From: Butyricimonas faecalis
GTDB lineage: Bacteria > Bacteroidota > Bacteroidia > Bacteroidales > Marinifilaceae
DNA: 64,000 nucleotides
Direction of reading: 5' to 3'
NCBI RefSeq assembly: GCF_003991565.1
Contig: NZ_CP032819.1
Location: forward strand, 2,108,001-2,172,000
Position numbers and translations under genes: made by a program. This document shows positions 54,697 to 63,216 of the stretch, piece after piece. Under the pieces are notes generated by a model that searched no databases, had not been told where the DNA came from, and saw nothing but the letters and a program-made list of their open reading frames with translations. Numbering within the stretch: position 1 is the first letter of the stretch; every line of letters begins with the position of its first letter.

Positions 54697-55755
54697 TCAC
54701 TTTCTGCAATTATCCTCGTCCAAATTCCACAATTCTCTCAATTTTATTAACTCCTCCTTTTCATCCGGGAAATACTGTTGAAATGCCCAAACAAAAGAAC
54801 GTCCAAATTCAATTGCCTCAGGTAAAATCGTCATTTTACGAATATATTCCTTTACTTGATCCGCCTGCCCGAAATAACAAGCCTCAGCCAAATCGCACCA
54901 AACAAGGAAAAATTCCTTATCACGCAAATCGGACATCTTGATCAATGAACGCATGTAAGGCATCTCGTTTGCGTCCCCACAATTCCAAGGATTTTCCTTA
55001 CTCGTAATTCGTCCTGTCGTGTTATTAATCAAATGATCAGACAACATCGTACAAATAATCTTGAAAGAAACCTCTTCATATTTTTTGCCTGCTATTTCAC
55101 CCCTATTCTCCACGAAAAACTTAAACCGGGGAGCAAACAGATCACTATATTTTAACTCTTCATAAACCACCCAATAACGAGAAGCAAATTTTTCTTTCGA
55201 AGACAACAGTCCAAACAAAGAATCCGACAAGTTTTTCACTTCTTCTTTCATCCCGGCTTCCCGGAACACACCCACCGCCATCGGAATTTCTTTTTTTTGC
55301 AAAGTTCCTTCCGAGTACTTCTTCATAAAATACCCCCACGAAGTTTTCTCTTTTAATCCCCGCGCCACCCGGGAAATAAAAATATGCAACGTATCTGCCC
55401 CCACAATCTTATGCCGCAACGTACCATCCGGCAATATCATCAAAAAAGTAGGATAAGCACGTACGCCATATTCTTCAGCAAACGCCATCCCATCCCCTTT
55501 TTCCGCATCAATCTTGAAACACACAAAATATTTATCGAAATACTTGGCAGCCTCCGGCGTCTGCAACACCTCCTCGCTCATCCAGCGACAAGGTCCGCAC
55601 CAAGAAGTATAAACATCCACGAAAAGCATTTTATTTTGCTGTTTTGCGATTTCCAAGGCTTCTTGAAAATTTCCCTCCATAAACTTCACGCCATGCTGAG
55701 CGTATCCGTTCATCATTAACAGACAAATCGATATACTTAAAACAATCCTATGCAT
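54697..55755 (-). CDS. Thioredoxin-family protein with long C-terminal helical region (WCGPC), locus 4
   Basis: A 352-residue exported protein. Signal peptide (MNGYAQH near residue 20), then a thioredoxin fold (GNFQEALEIAKQQNKMLFVDVYTSWCGPCRWMSEEV; EEYGVRAYPTFLMILPDG) followed by about 220 helical residues without a recognised domain. This is the same plan as the frameshifted thioredoxin of locus 2 (14891-16164), which supports that gene having once been, or still being, full length. It is the last gene of locus 4. Confidence 0.92.
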   Translation of the reverse strand: MHRIVLSISICLLMMNGYAQHGVKFMEGNFQEALEIAKQQNKMLFVDVYTSWCGPCRWMSEEVLQTPEAAKYFDKYFVCFKIDAEKGDGMAFAEEYGVRAYPTFLMILPDGTLRHKIVGADTLHIFISRVARGLKEKTSWGYFMKKYSEGTLQKKEIPMAVGVFREAGMKEEVKNLSDSLFGLLSSKEKFASRYWVVYEELKYSDLFAPRFKFFVENRGEIAGKKYEEVSFKIICTMLSDHLINNTTGRITSKENPWNCGDANEMPYMRSLIKMSDLRDKEFFLVWCDLAEACYFGQADQVKEYIRKMTILPEAIEFGRSFVWAFQQYFPDEKEELIKLRELWNLDEDNCRK

Positions 55756-55764
55756 CTTCCAATA

Positions 55765-56838
55765 CTATTTACACAAACGTTCTATTTCCCGTTCAACATC
55801 CTCAATGTATCCCGGATTACAAATCACTTTTCCTTCCTCATTCAGAATTAAGAAATAAGGCACTCCACTTGTTTGATATTTGGTCAAAAAATCTTTGTAG
55901 CCTTCTTTCGTGAGCACATACTGCGGCCATGTGGCTTTCTCTTTTTCAATTGCAACTTTCCAAGCTTTCAAATTTGTATCACAAGATATTCCGATCACTG
56001 TAAAAGTATCAGGAAACCGCTCTACTAACTTCTTTACATGTGGAATCGCTGCCATACAAGGTCCACACCATGTAGCCCAAAAATCAACCAACACATATTT
56101 CCCTAGAGGAATTACCCCCGATAAATCACAAGCCTTCCCATTCACGTCATTTAAGGCCAAATTCACGATAACATTATCCTTCACCGTTTGTTTTGCATAC
56201 TCACAGTTCTGCTTGAACTCCTTAAAACGAACGGGATCTGCAGGAATAGAAACAATCGTTTGTTCTAACTTCTCCACCTCTTCTCGGGTTAATTCATAAC
56301 CACCCCGCATCATAATATTCCCCAAATAAGCTGATACCACGGAATGAGGATGTGAAAGAATAAACTCCCATTGTTTCTCTTTACTATCTTTATCTTTCAC
56401 GATTGAAAGATTATATGCATTAAAATCTGCCTGCACCTCTCCTCCTATAATCTTAAAACAAGGAGTTATCGGGTCTGAAAATGGGATACTATCATAATGC
56501 TCCGTTTCTACTGCCATCTCCACGTTATCCACAAACACCGGTGTATAAGTCCATCTAATCTTCTCGGTTTCATCCTGATCAGAAACAAGAGCCAGATTAT
56601 TCGTAATCAAAGTACACAACATCGGCCCCTCCACCTGTCCCCTGAGTTCGAAACAACCGTTCTTCACGGTTGTTTCAACAATTACTTCCGAAGGTGCTGT
56701 CTCTGCCGTCAAAAGCGAAACCTTAATGCCATCTTTCATCCCGGGTATTTGTCCCTTGATGACAAACCCTTTTTCCTGAGCCGAAACTCCAAGCCCGACA
56801 AAAGACAACAACAAACTGATTATAATAAACCTTTTCAT
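55765..56838 (-). CDS. TlpA-type thiol-disulfide oxidoreductase with DUF4369 (WCGPC), locus 4
   Basis: A 357-residue exported protein with DUF4369 (EKGFVIKGQIPGMKDGIKVSLL) and a TlpA domain (GKYVLVDFWATWCGPCMAAIPHVKKLVERF; TSGVPYFLILNEEGKVI). It is a paralogue of the locus 3 protein at 44259. It lies 2 bases after the lipoprotein gene and 9 bases before the thioredoxin gene. Confidence 0.93.
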   Translation of the reverse strand: MKRFIIISLLLSFVGLGVSAQEKGFVIKGQIPGMKDGIKVSLLTAETAPSEVIVETTVKNGCFELRGQVEGPMLCTLITNNLALVSDQDETEKIRWTYTPVFVDNVEMAVETEHYDSIPFSDPITPCFKIIGGEVQADFNAYNLSIVKDKDSKEKQWEFILSHPHSVVSAYLGNIMMRGGYELTREEVEKLEQTIVSIPADPVRFKEFKQNCEYAKQTVKDNVIVNLALNDVNGKACDLSGVIPLGKYVLVDFWATWCGPCMAAIPHVKKLVERFPDTFTVIGISCDTNLKAWKVAIEKEKATWPQYVLTKEGYKDFLTKYQTSGVPYFLILNEEGKVICNPGYIEDVEREIERLCK

Positions 56839-56840
56839 AA

Positions 56841-57731
56841 CTAGTACACGTTTACTCCATATTTTCGCAACACCTTCACCATCTCTTCCATCTTCTCAAT
56901 CACAACGGAATACTCGGCATAGGTTTCCCGGAATTTCGTTTCCGACAAGTTAAAAATCTCCTCCACATAAGCCAAAACATCTAAACTTTTAGTATTAAAA
57001 GTCACCATCCAGCTAGAAGCATAGGTGGGCAAAAATCCAACACTTTCCACAGGGAAAGGCACATTCCACGAAGAAATATCATAATAATCTGTACTATAGC
57101 TATAAAAAACGGCAAGATCACTATCCTTAATCAAAGAAAGGTTATTAACAATCATCGCTTTCATGATCTCGTTCTTCAAGGTTTCTTTCTCCTCGTCCGA
57201 TGCCGTCGCAATATCCCCTAAAGCGATTGCCGTTGCCTGCATTCCGGAATAAACGGCAACCTCACCCGGAACATACGTTCCATAAAAATTTTCAAAAAGC
57301 ACCAATCGCTCTGTCAACAAAATTGAATAGGGATAAAACAATTCCGGCAAACCCGTTAATAACTCATCTTGTACAAATTTTGCTGCTGCCTCTTTTTTCC
57401 CGATAACCTGATAAGGAAAGAAACCCAAAGAATCTGCAAAACTATTTGTATTCATATTCCACATCAAATCAACCACTTGCCATTCTACAATTGTTTCCCC
57501 CGATAACGTTGTAATATTCCGACATCCCAATGTATCACTAAACAACAAATACACCCCCGTCTTGTCAAAAAATTTTCGACGTAACTCAGCTTCCTCTCCT
57601 GTCGCACCTTCTGGCACGGCAAAAAAATTAACCTCTAACTGATCGTTACTTGGCCAGTCTTCCTTACTGCAAGCCCATAAACAAACCGCAATTACAAATC
57701 CCAATATATACTTTTTCATTGTATTCATCAT
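56841..57731 (-). CDS. SusD-adjacent lipoprotein, zinc-metallopeptidase-like family without HExxH (locus 4)
   Basis: A 296-residue lipoprotein (VCLWAC near residue 21), overlapping the susD stop by one base if translation starts at the first of several ATG codons; the ATG at 57719 is also possible. Segments LRRKFFDKTGVYLLFSDTL and FVQDELLTGLPELFYPYSILL align with the locus 3 paralogue at 46051. The site where relatives carry HExxH reads ETLKNEIMKAMIVNNLSL, with no histidine. Expected at the cell surface with SusD. Confidence 0.7.
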   Translation of the reverse strand: MMNTMKKYILGFVIAVCLWACSKEDWPSNDQLEVNFFAVPEGATGEEAELRRKFFDKTGVYLLFSDTLGCRNITTLSGETIVEWQVVDLMWNMNTNSFADSLGFFPYQVIGKKEAAAKFVQDELLTGLPELFYPYSILLTERLVLFENFYGTYVPGEVAVYSGMQATAIALGDIATASDEEKETLKNEIMKAMIVNNLSLIKDSDLAVFYSYSTDYYDISSWNVPFPVESVGFLPTYASSWMVTFNTKSLDVLAYVEEIFNLSETKFRETYAEYSVVIEKMEEMVKVLRKYGVNVY

Positions 57732-59317
57732 TAATTGTTTACATCTTCATACCCCCTCTCGTTCCGAGGATTATCAAGCATTCCTGTATTCTTATCGATC
57801 TCCGCTTTAGGCAAAGGCATTACCCATGCGGGATCATCCGTTGTCAATACAAATTTTCGTATCCATAATGTCTCATATTCATACGTCGAACTATTATACG
57901 TTTTATTGACATAAACATGCTCCACAGTTACTTCCTGCGGATACTTTTCTGCCACCCGGTAACGCCTTAAATCAAACCATCGATGTCCTTCCAGACAAAG
58001 TTCACGTCTACGTTCCTCCCGGATAAACTGCACGAGGTTCTCTCCAGTAAGACCATTTACTTCCGATTCATCAAAAAACTCTCGCTTAATTCTTTTCTCT
58101 CGCAAAGTATTTAAAGCTTTCCTTGCTGTCGGTTCATCACCTGCACAGGCCGCCGCTTCCGCCAGATTCAACCACGCCTCCGCTGTTCGCATCAAGAAAA
58201 CATCTGACAAATCTGTTGTCTGAAAAGTCTCTCCTTGTAATTTTCGATAACGAATAGACCCATCATAGTCAAGAACAAAATATTGCAAACGCAAATCTAT
58301 CGGATTTCGAGGATTATACGCTTCATACAATTCGTTAGAAATTCGCATATCATTACCGCTAACAAAACCCGGTTCCGTCCCATCATTGCGAGAATAAAAT
58401 GTCACGTTTCCGGGTAATGAAGACGCCCCGGTCGAAAAAATCAATTCAGACAAATTCGTACTTAGAAATTCTTTCCCGGAAAAACTATTCAAATCTTCTA
58501 GTTGAGGTCCATTTTCTGTTACCAATGCCGCATACTTCTCTGCCTCTTCATACAAACACATATACAAATACACCCGGCTTAACATCAATCTCACGGCATT
58601 TATATCCGCTCTCCACATGGATTTCTTCGGAACATCTTTCAGAAACTTCTCCGCATCGAGTAAATCCGTCACAATCTGTTTATATACCTCCGCCACGGAA
58701 TTTCGACTGTAATACTTATCCTCCACATAATTTGATGTCTTGATCGGAACTGCCGGATCACTCTCTGCCGTTGATGCTACATAAGGTTTCCCGTAAAAAT
58801 TAGCCAATAAAAAATAGTAACACCCTCTTAAAAAATGACATTCGCCCTTAATCCGGTTCACGTTCTGCACATCTTCCTCCTCCGTCATCTCCTCAAATGC
58901 TTTCGTCTCCTCCAAAATCATATTACAAGCATTTATATGGGAATACAGATGTCTGAAATCCGCCCCGTCATCCCATACTTGTTTCCCTTCCACGTTTTCA
59001 TAAACACGGTACTGCCAGGTATAGTAGCCATAAATAGAACCACAAGCACCACCCGCAACCCACGAAAAACCTCCCGTTTGTTGACACAATTCATCAGCCA
59101 ACACGTGAATCCATGGATAGTAAAGATCCCCGGATACTCCCGAAAATTGCCAGCTATTGCGCGTCTGATATCTCACGAAATAAGCATTTCCCAATAACAA
59201 TTCATCCAAATCCTCATAACTTCGGATGTAAGCCTTATCCTGCGAATACTCTTCGAGAAATCCCGAACATCCGAATAACGCAAAGACACAAACTACTATA
59301 TATATAACTTTTTTCAT
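57731..59317 (-). CDS. RagB/SusD family nutrient-uptake lipoprotein without a neighbouring SusC (locus 4)
   Basis: A 528-residue SusD-type lipoprotein with lipobox FALFGC near residue 17 and landmarks FLEEYSQDKAYIRSYEDLDELLLGN, IKGECHFLRGCYYFLLANFYGKPY, DINAVRLMLSRVYLYMCLYEEA and LCLEGHRWFDLRRYRV. Closely related to the locus 3 SusD. Immediately upstream, where susC is expected, lies a truncated tlpA gene 10 bases away. The partner SusC is therefore missing, distant or shared with locus 3. Confidence 0.95.
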   Translation of the reverse strand: MKKVIYIVVCVFALFGCSGFLEEYSQDKAYIRSYEDLDELLLGNAYFVRYQTRNSWQFSGVSGDLYYPWIHVLADELCQQTGGFSWVAGGACGSIYGYYTWQYRVYENVEGKQVWDDGADFRHLYSHINACNMILEETKAFEEMTEEEDVQNVNRIKGECHFLRGCYYFLLANFYGKPYVASTAESDPAVPIKTSNYVEDKYYSRNSVAEVYKQIVTDLLDAEKFLKDVPKKSMWRADINAVRLMLSRVYLYMCLYEEAEKYAALVTENGPQLEDLNSFSGKEFLSTNLSELIFSTGASSLPGNVTFYSRNDGTEPGFVSGNDMRISNELYEAYNPRNPIDLRLQYFVLDYDGSIRYRKLQGETFQTTDLSDVFLMRTAEAWLNLAEAAACAGDEPTARKALNTLREKRIKREFFDESEVNGLTGENLVQFIREERRRELCLEGHRWFDLRRYRVAEKYPQEVTVEHVYVNKTYNSSTYEYETLWIRKFVLTTDDPAWVMPLPKAEIDKNTGMLDNPRNERGYEDVNN

Positions 59318-59327
59318 GCTGATCGTA

Positions 59328-60011
59328 TTATATATTAAAAAAAGAATTCACTTTCTTCTCCAAATCTTCACCACGTAAATCTATGGCAACAACTTTCCCC
59401 TCCGGATCCAATAAAAACATCTTTGGAACTCCTGTTACATTGTAATGCTTTGCCACGGGACAATCCCATCCTTTCAATGAAGACACGTGAATCCACGGCA
59501 AATCCAATTCAGTAATCGCCGCAATCCAAGATTCTCGCTTATCATCCAAAGAAACGCTATAAATCTCAAATCCTTGATTCTTATATTTCTCATAAATCAT
59601 TTTCAGATTCGGGATCTCTTCCCGACAGGGTCTGCACCAAGAGGCCCAGAAGTCCACTAGCACATACTTCCCTCGCAAAGAATATAACGTCACGTGATTC
59701 CCATCCACGTCCGGCAAATCAATATCCGGAGCAATTCCCCCTACACTCGTTTGCCTAAGTATATCAAACTTTTCTTTCAACAACATCCCCGGGTAAGAAT
59801 TTTTCACATCTTGGGTCAAATGATCATAATGTTCCAAAACCTTCGCAGAAGGATATTTGTTCATCGTAATTAAATTTTCAAGGAAATAGACTGTCGCAAT
59901 CCTATTCAGATTCGAATCGACAAGCATATCTATCTCCGCATTATGAGCCTCCCATTCTTCATCCGGCAAGGGAAATCCCATGGCAAGGGTACGCAAAAGA
60001 TTCAAATTCAA
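59328..60011 (-). CDS. N-terminally truncated TlpA-type oxidoreductase (WCRPC) at the element junction
   Basis: The frame is coherent from about 60032 (just after a TAG at 60033-60035) but the only available start nearby is a TTG at 60011, and there is no signal peptide or DUF4369 part. The thioredoxin domain is complete: IAPDIDLPDVDGNHVTLYSLRGKYVLVDFWASWCRPCREEIPNLK and VTGVPKMFLLDPEG. The active site is WCRPC. Without a signal peptide the product would stay in the cytoplasm, so this is probably a remnant cut by the neighbouring integrative element. Confidence 0.8.
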   Translation of the reverse strand: MNLNLLRTLAMGFPLPDEEWEAHNAEIDMLVDSNLNRIATVYFLENLITMNKYPSAKVLEHYDHLTQDVKNSYPGMLLKEKFDILRQTSVGGIAPDIDLPDVDGNHVTLYSLRGKYVLVDFWASWCRPCREEIPNLKMIYEKYKNQGFEIYSVSLDDKRESWIAAITELDLPWIHVSSLKGWDCPVAKHYNVTGVPKMFLLDPEGKVVAIDLRGEDLEKKVNSFFNI

Positions 60012-60209
60012 ATATTTTTCCGAAAAATTCTTCTATAATCTGCTGAATAGCTTAAAATGAGCGATTTATAAGTGTTCAACCTCAATAGAGGTAATGATTT
60101 GGCAATAGTCACAACTTCTGCAATATGCATATGTTTGCTTTGCCTAACAACTCTTTACAGTTGCAAAAATACAAAATAAAAATGAAACCACACTATGTTG
60201 GTGCAAAAA

Positions 60210-60256
60210 AACAATAGTCATAAAACAAAGATTAACTTCGCCTTATGACTATTGTT
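60210..60256 (-). terminator. Terminator of the cargo lipoprotein gene
   Basis: Perfect 14-bp inverted repeat AACAATAGTCATAA/TTATGACTATTGTT with a 19-base loop, 20 bases beyond the stop codon. On the minus strand the stem runs into TTTTTTT, a classic intrinsic terminator. Confidence 0.85.
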
Positions 60257-60276
60257 GTCCACATTAAACTTATTTA

Positions 60277-61731
60277 TCATTTAATTGGTTCCGCATGCAC
60301 ATAGTATTCACTGTTTATAGGGTCTTCCCCGTCAGTTTTAAGTATCAGTACCATGCGAGAATGTTTTGTACGCCAATATGCTTTAATATCAGCATCTTCG
60401 GGTAGTGCCTTAAACGTTTTACACAGCGAAGCCTTTTCTGTTTCTTTTATAGTACTATGTGCTTCATAGTACTGGTCCATAATCTTCAACAGACCTTCTC
60501 TTTCACGTTCAAGCACGCCTAACATATATTCCTTGTCGTTTTTGTCTTTTGCTCCTTTCAGTACAATACGTAACTCTGCATACGGTTTTGTAATGTCTTC
60601 TTTGTAGGCAGTAGGTGGAGTTAGGATAAACTCACGGCTCTTGTCCAGCAAGCAATATTCTGTTAGTTCGGGGTTCTTGGAATTATACCTTACGTTATCC
60701 CAATCGTAACCAAAGAATCCATCATTCACCAAATAGAGCCTCTTTCGGGCTTGATAGACAATACGGCCATCTTTATAGCCATTGGCATAGACAATAGTAT
60801 TGTCATGAGGCGTGAAGAAGTATGTGCTCCACCAATAGGAAGTATTCAAACAGTTTGTCTTACGTTCCATGATTCCAAAGCTATCTGGCATATCACGACA
60901 ATCACTCGTCCAAGTAATTGAATCGTAGTAGTTGTAATAGGCATTATCTGAAGAGTTGAAACCATATTCATCGGTAAGCTCAAATGTTACAAGGCAGAAG
61001 GTCTGAAACACAGGGTCTGTGTTGTCTTTGTCGTCTTCTGCATAGTATGCCTTAATCTTAAACTTGCAGTTGTCGGGAACAGAACGGTCAATATCCGTAT
61101 CATACGTGTAACTTTTCTTCATCATTTCCAAATCGGTTTCGGTCATGCGTTTATATACAATCATGCCATATATAGACTTGTAACCATTGCTGCCATCACT
61201 CGTCGCTCCCAATTTTTGTATGGTGTACATTAAGGTCTTGCCATTCGACTCGTCAAGCTTAAGAATCTGCATGTATCTGCTGTCTGTTGTCTGCTTGTTG
61301 CTGCCAAACAGTATGAAGCCTTTGTCCATGTCATAAGTCCATGATACACGACTGAAACAAAAGGCTGGCAAGGCATCACTATAAAAATAACTAAAAGCTT
61401 GCTGTGATGTCTCAAACCAAAAGTGTGTAGGGCTGCCACCAAATCTGTCTTTCCAAAATTCCTCCTTGCTCAACTTTCCGTTTTCCTGTACCTCATAAGT
61501 GGCAATACTCTCCCAACCATAGCCCTTGACCTTACTCTGTATTTCTTCTGCTGCTATTGGCTTTCTCCCTTTTAGCACACAGCACCCCTCATCATTAACA
61601 GTATAGGTTTGGTTGAATAGATTCATATCCAACTTACATTGCTCAACACTCAATTCCTCAGACTTATCGCAACTGCCAAATACAACAGTGCAAGCTACGA
61701 TGAGTGCTATTAACCAAAACTTCTTAGTCAT
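60277..61731 (-). CDS. Large lipoprotein of unknown function (element cargo)
   Basis: A 484-residue lipoprotein: signal peptide with lipobox VVFGSC near residue 20 and acidic residues after the cysteine (DKSEE). The mature protein is rich in aromatic residues and beta-type segments, with repeated YY/WW blocks (AYYNYYDSITW, SYWWSTYFFTP) and a lysine-rich C-terminal helix (KDKNDKEYMLGVLEREREGLLKIMDQYYEA). I do not recognise a family. It has its own promoter box and terminator, as expected of an independent cargo gene. Confidence 0.8.
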   Translation of the reverse strand: MTKKFWLIALIVACTVVFGSCDKSEELSVEQCKLDMNLFNQTYTVNDEGCCVLKGRKPIAAEEIQSKVKGYGWESIATYEVQENGKLSKEEFWKDRFGGSPTHFWFETSQQAFSYFYSDALPAFCFSRVSWTYDMDKGFILFGSNKQTTDSRYMQILKLDESNGKTLMYTIQKLGATSDGSNGYKSIYGMIVYKRMTETDLEMMKKSYTYDTDIDRSVPDNCKFKIKAYYAEDDKDNTDPVFQTFCLVTFELTDEYGFNSSDNAYYNYYDSITWTSDCRDMPDSFGIMERKTNCLNTSYWWSTYFFTPHDNTIVYANGYKDGRIVYQARKRLYLVNDGFFGYDWDNVRYNSKNPELTEYCLLDKSREFILTPPTAYKEDITKPYAELRIVLKGAKDKNDKEYMLGVLEREREGLLKIMDQYYEAHSTIKETEKASLCKTFKALPEDADIKAYWRTKHSRMVLILKTDGEDPINSEYYVHAEPIK

Positions 61732-61823
61732 AATAATCCAAATTTAAAGATTTTACATATAGACAGATTACGGATTTTCAGTGTTTCAAATTCTGCTGTC
61801 CAAGATAACTGAGTGCAAAAATA

Positions 61824-61831
61824 CAAAAGTA
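61824..61831 (-). promoter_or_regulatory. Promoter -7 box for the cargo lipoprotein gene
   Basis: The minus strand reads TACTTTTG (TAnnTTTG), about 92 bases upstream of the ATG at 61731. Confidence 0.5.
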
Positions 61832-61920
61832 TCAACGTAATAGTGCATTTTTTTATTTTTTATAACACTCAAAACATACTTTTGTGCAAATAAAGGAAGA
61901 ATAAACTACACCTGACAAAT

Positions 61921-62175
61921 CTATTTACATATTTCTATGCACTGCCTACAGTTGGTACACTCACTTTCTGCAACCGTTGGGAGCAAAATTTCTTCGCCCT
62001 CATGGTGGAGCGAGGCGTTTTGGGGTTCCCAAAACATAACCTCGCTCCCTCCTCTAAGAACAAAAGACGAGATATTTGCCTTTCGGCTTTCCATGCCCAA
62101 GGTTGCAGACCTTAATTCTCTCAATTTACGCCAAACATCAAAGCTGCCACATTGAAAGAACAAGGTCACAGACAC
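61921..62175 (-). CDS. Possible small protein with C-terminal CxxCxxCxxxC motif
   Basis: An 84-codon frame with a GTG start at 62175. It reads MSVTLFFQCGSFDVWRKL and ends ESECTNCRQCIEICK, a spacing like a 4Fe-4S cluster motif without its usual proline. The middle has no clear domain. Similar DNA seems common in Bacteroides mobile elements, where open frames occur on both strands, so the motif may be chance and the segment may not be coding. Confidence 0.25.
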   Translation of the reverse strand: MSVTLFFQCGSFDVWRKLRELRSATLGMESRKANISSFVLRGGSEVMFWEPQNASLHHEGEEILLPTVAESECTNCRQCIEICK

Positions 62176-62841
62176 AAGCTACTTTGTACATGGAGTTTGC
62201 AAAGGAAAAGGTGATATTTTCAGTGTGAAACTTGCCAAGTGTTTCAGTTGTGTGTTGTTGATTTCCTTTGTGAACTATGCCGAGTGTGCTGTGTGTCCTC
62301 GGTATAGTCTGCATAAATCTAATGCCATGCTAAAACACTGCGGAGGTTCGCCCAAGTGGCTGGAGGCGCAAAGCCTCCAAGGAACGTTGCTGCAACCATT
62401 TCGGAGAATAGAGCGGTTGCCAATTAATCCACAAGCACATTTTACAGCGTACCAAGTGAGGGCATGTAAAACGTTGAATTGTTGAAGATAGGTGTTATCT
62501 TTATGAGAACCAGCCACTTATACCCTCAACAAACTCTCAACAAATAGCTCTACACAACAAATTACTGGGCAAAAAAGAAAGAAAGGAATGGTGTTCATGG
62601 TTTTCTCTTTTCAACATTATCTTTCTTTTGTTGAGAGATTTGTTGAGAATATGTTGAGCCGTAAATGCCTGATGTTCAATACTTCTTTCATCATATTCAA
62701 CAATTCAACAAAAATAATGGGTGTTTTGTCCGTCATTTTTATGAACAGAACTCATCCCCCTACAAGTAAGAATGTCATGCTTATGCTTCAGTACTTATTC
62801 ACGACAGTACGACAGCGCCAAGCCAACAAACAAGAGGACAT
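62176..62841. other. Element region without a confident gene
   Basis: Several overlapping frames occur on both strands (for example 62225-62485 plus, 62275-62517 minus) but none has a convincing start, signal or domain. The right half contains the nested GTTGA-type inverted repeats described separately. Confidence 0.4.
62473..62709. repeat. Nested GTTGA-type inverted repeats near the integrase
   Basis: The outer pair is a perfect 14-bp inverted repeat, GTTGAATTGTTGAA (62473-62486) and TTCAACAATTCAAC (62696-62709). The inner pair is CTCAACAAACTCTCAACAAA (62525-62544) with TTTGTTGAGAGATTTGTTGAG (62627-62647), equal apart from one inserted base, followed by another TGTTGAG. The TTGTTGAGA unit repeats at a 12-13-base spacing. 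This layout resembles integrase arm-binding sites or iterons; the function is unproven. Confidence 0.65.
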
Positions 62842-63216
62842 TCAACTAAAGGCGGTTGTTCTTCTATTGAGTTGTAGGATAATGACACTACTTTTCTCTT
62901 TTGCCCCGTACAATCTCTTGAAGATGGTGGCACGAAACCGAGCTGCCCCGTATGAGTTTATACGGAAGCAAAGGGCAACAATCATCGGAAAGCCATACAA
63001 CGTTTGCCAAATGCCATTGGAAGTTTCCTGTTTCTGTTGGACTTCCGACACCGTCAATAAACCATCCTTGTATATTGACCTTATCACAGCATGGAGTTTC
63101 ATGGCGGTGACATGAAGCATATCAACCAATTCACCCTCACTCATCCACAAGTCTTGCAAGTTGGACGGAATGGATAACATTCCATTTCCGTCCACGGTGA
63201 TTACAGTCCTTTTCAT
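62842..63216 (-). CDS. Small element protein, RhuM-like, overlapping the integrase gene
   Basis: A 124-residue protein whose ATG overlaps the integrase stop (ATGA), so the two are translationally coupled. The first part (MKRTVITVDGNGMLSIPSNLQDLWMS) looks like a short strand pair, followed by ELVDMLHVTAMKLHAVIRSIYKDGLL and LYGFPMIVALCFRINSYGAARFRATIFKRL, which resembles the DNA-binding-like RhuM family segment with its YxxxxxIxLxFRxNSxxAxxFR pattern. A role in integrase regulation or excision is plausible from the linkage. Family match is moderate. Confidence 0.65.
   Translation of the reverse strand: MKRTVITVDGNGMLSIPSNLQDLWMSEGELVDMLHVTAMKLHAVIRSIYKDGLLTVSEVQQKQETSNGIWQTLYGFPMIVALCFRINSYGAARFRATIFKRLYGAKEKSSVIILQLNRRTTAFS

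Noticed and set aside
60033..60276. Attachment site of the integrative element near 60033
   Set aside because: The truncation point fits an element boundary, but with the other end outside the window no matching direct repeat can be shown.
62275..62517. 80-codon minus-strand frame and the overlapping plus-strand frame 62225-62485
   Set aside because: Both strands are open over the same DNA with no start signal or domain. This looks like conserved element DNA rather than two genes.
62588..63115. 175-codon plus-strand open frame in the element
   Set aside because: It overlaps the RhuM-like gene antisense for most of its second half, lacks a domain, and crosses the inverted-repeat region; the minus-strand gene is coupled to the integrase and is more credible.
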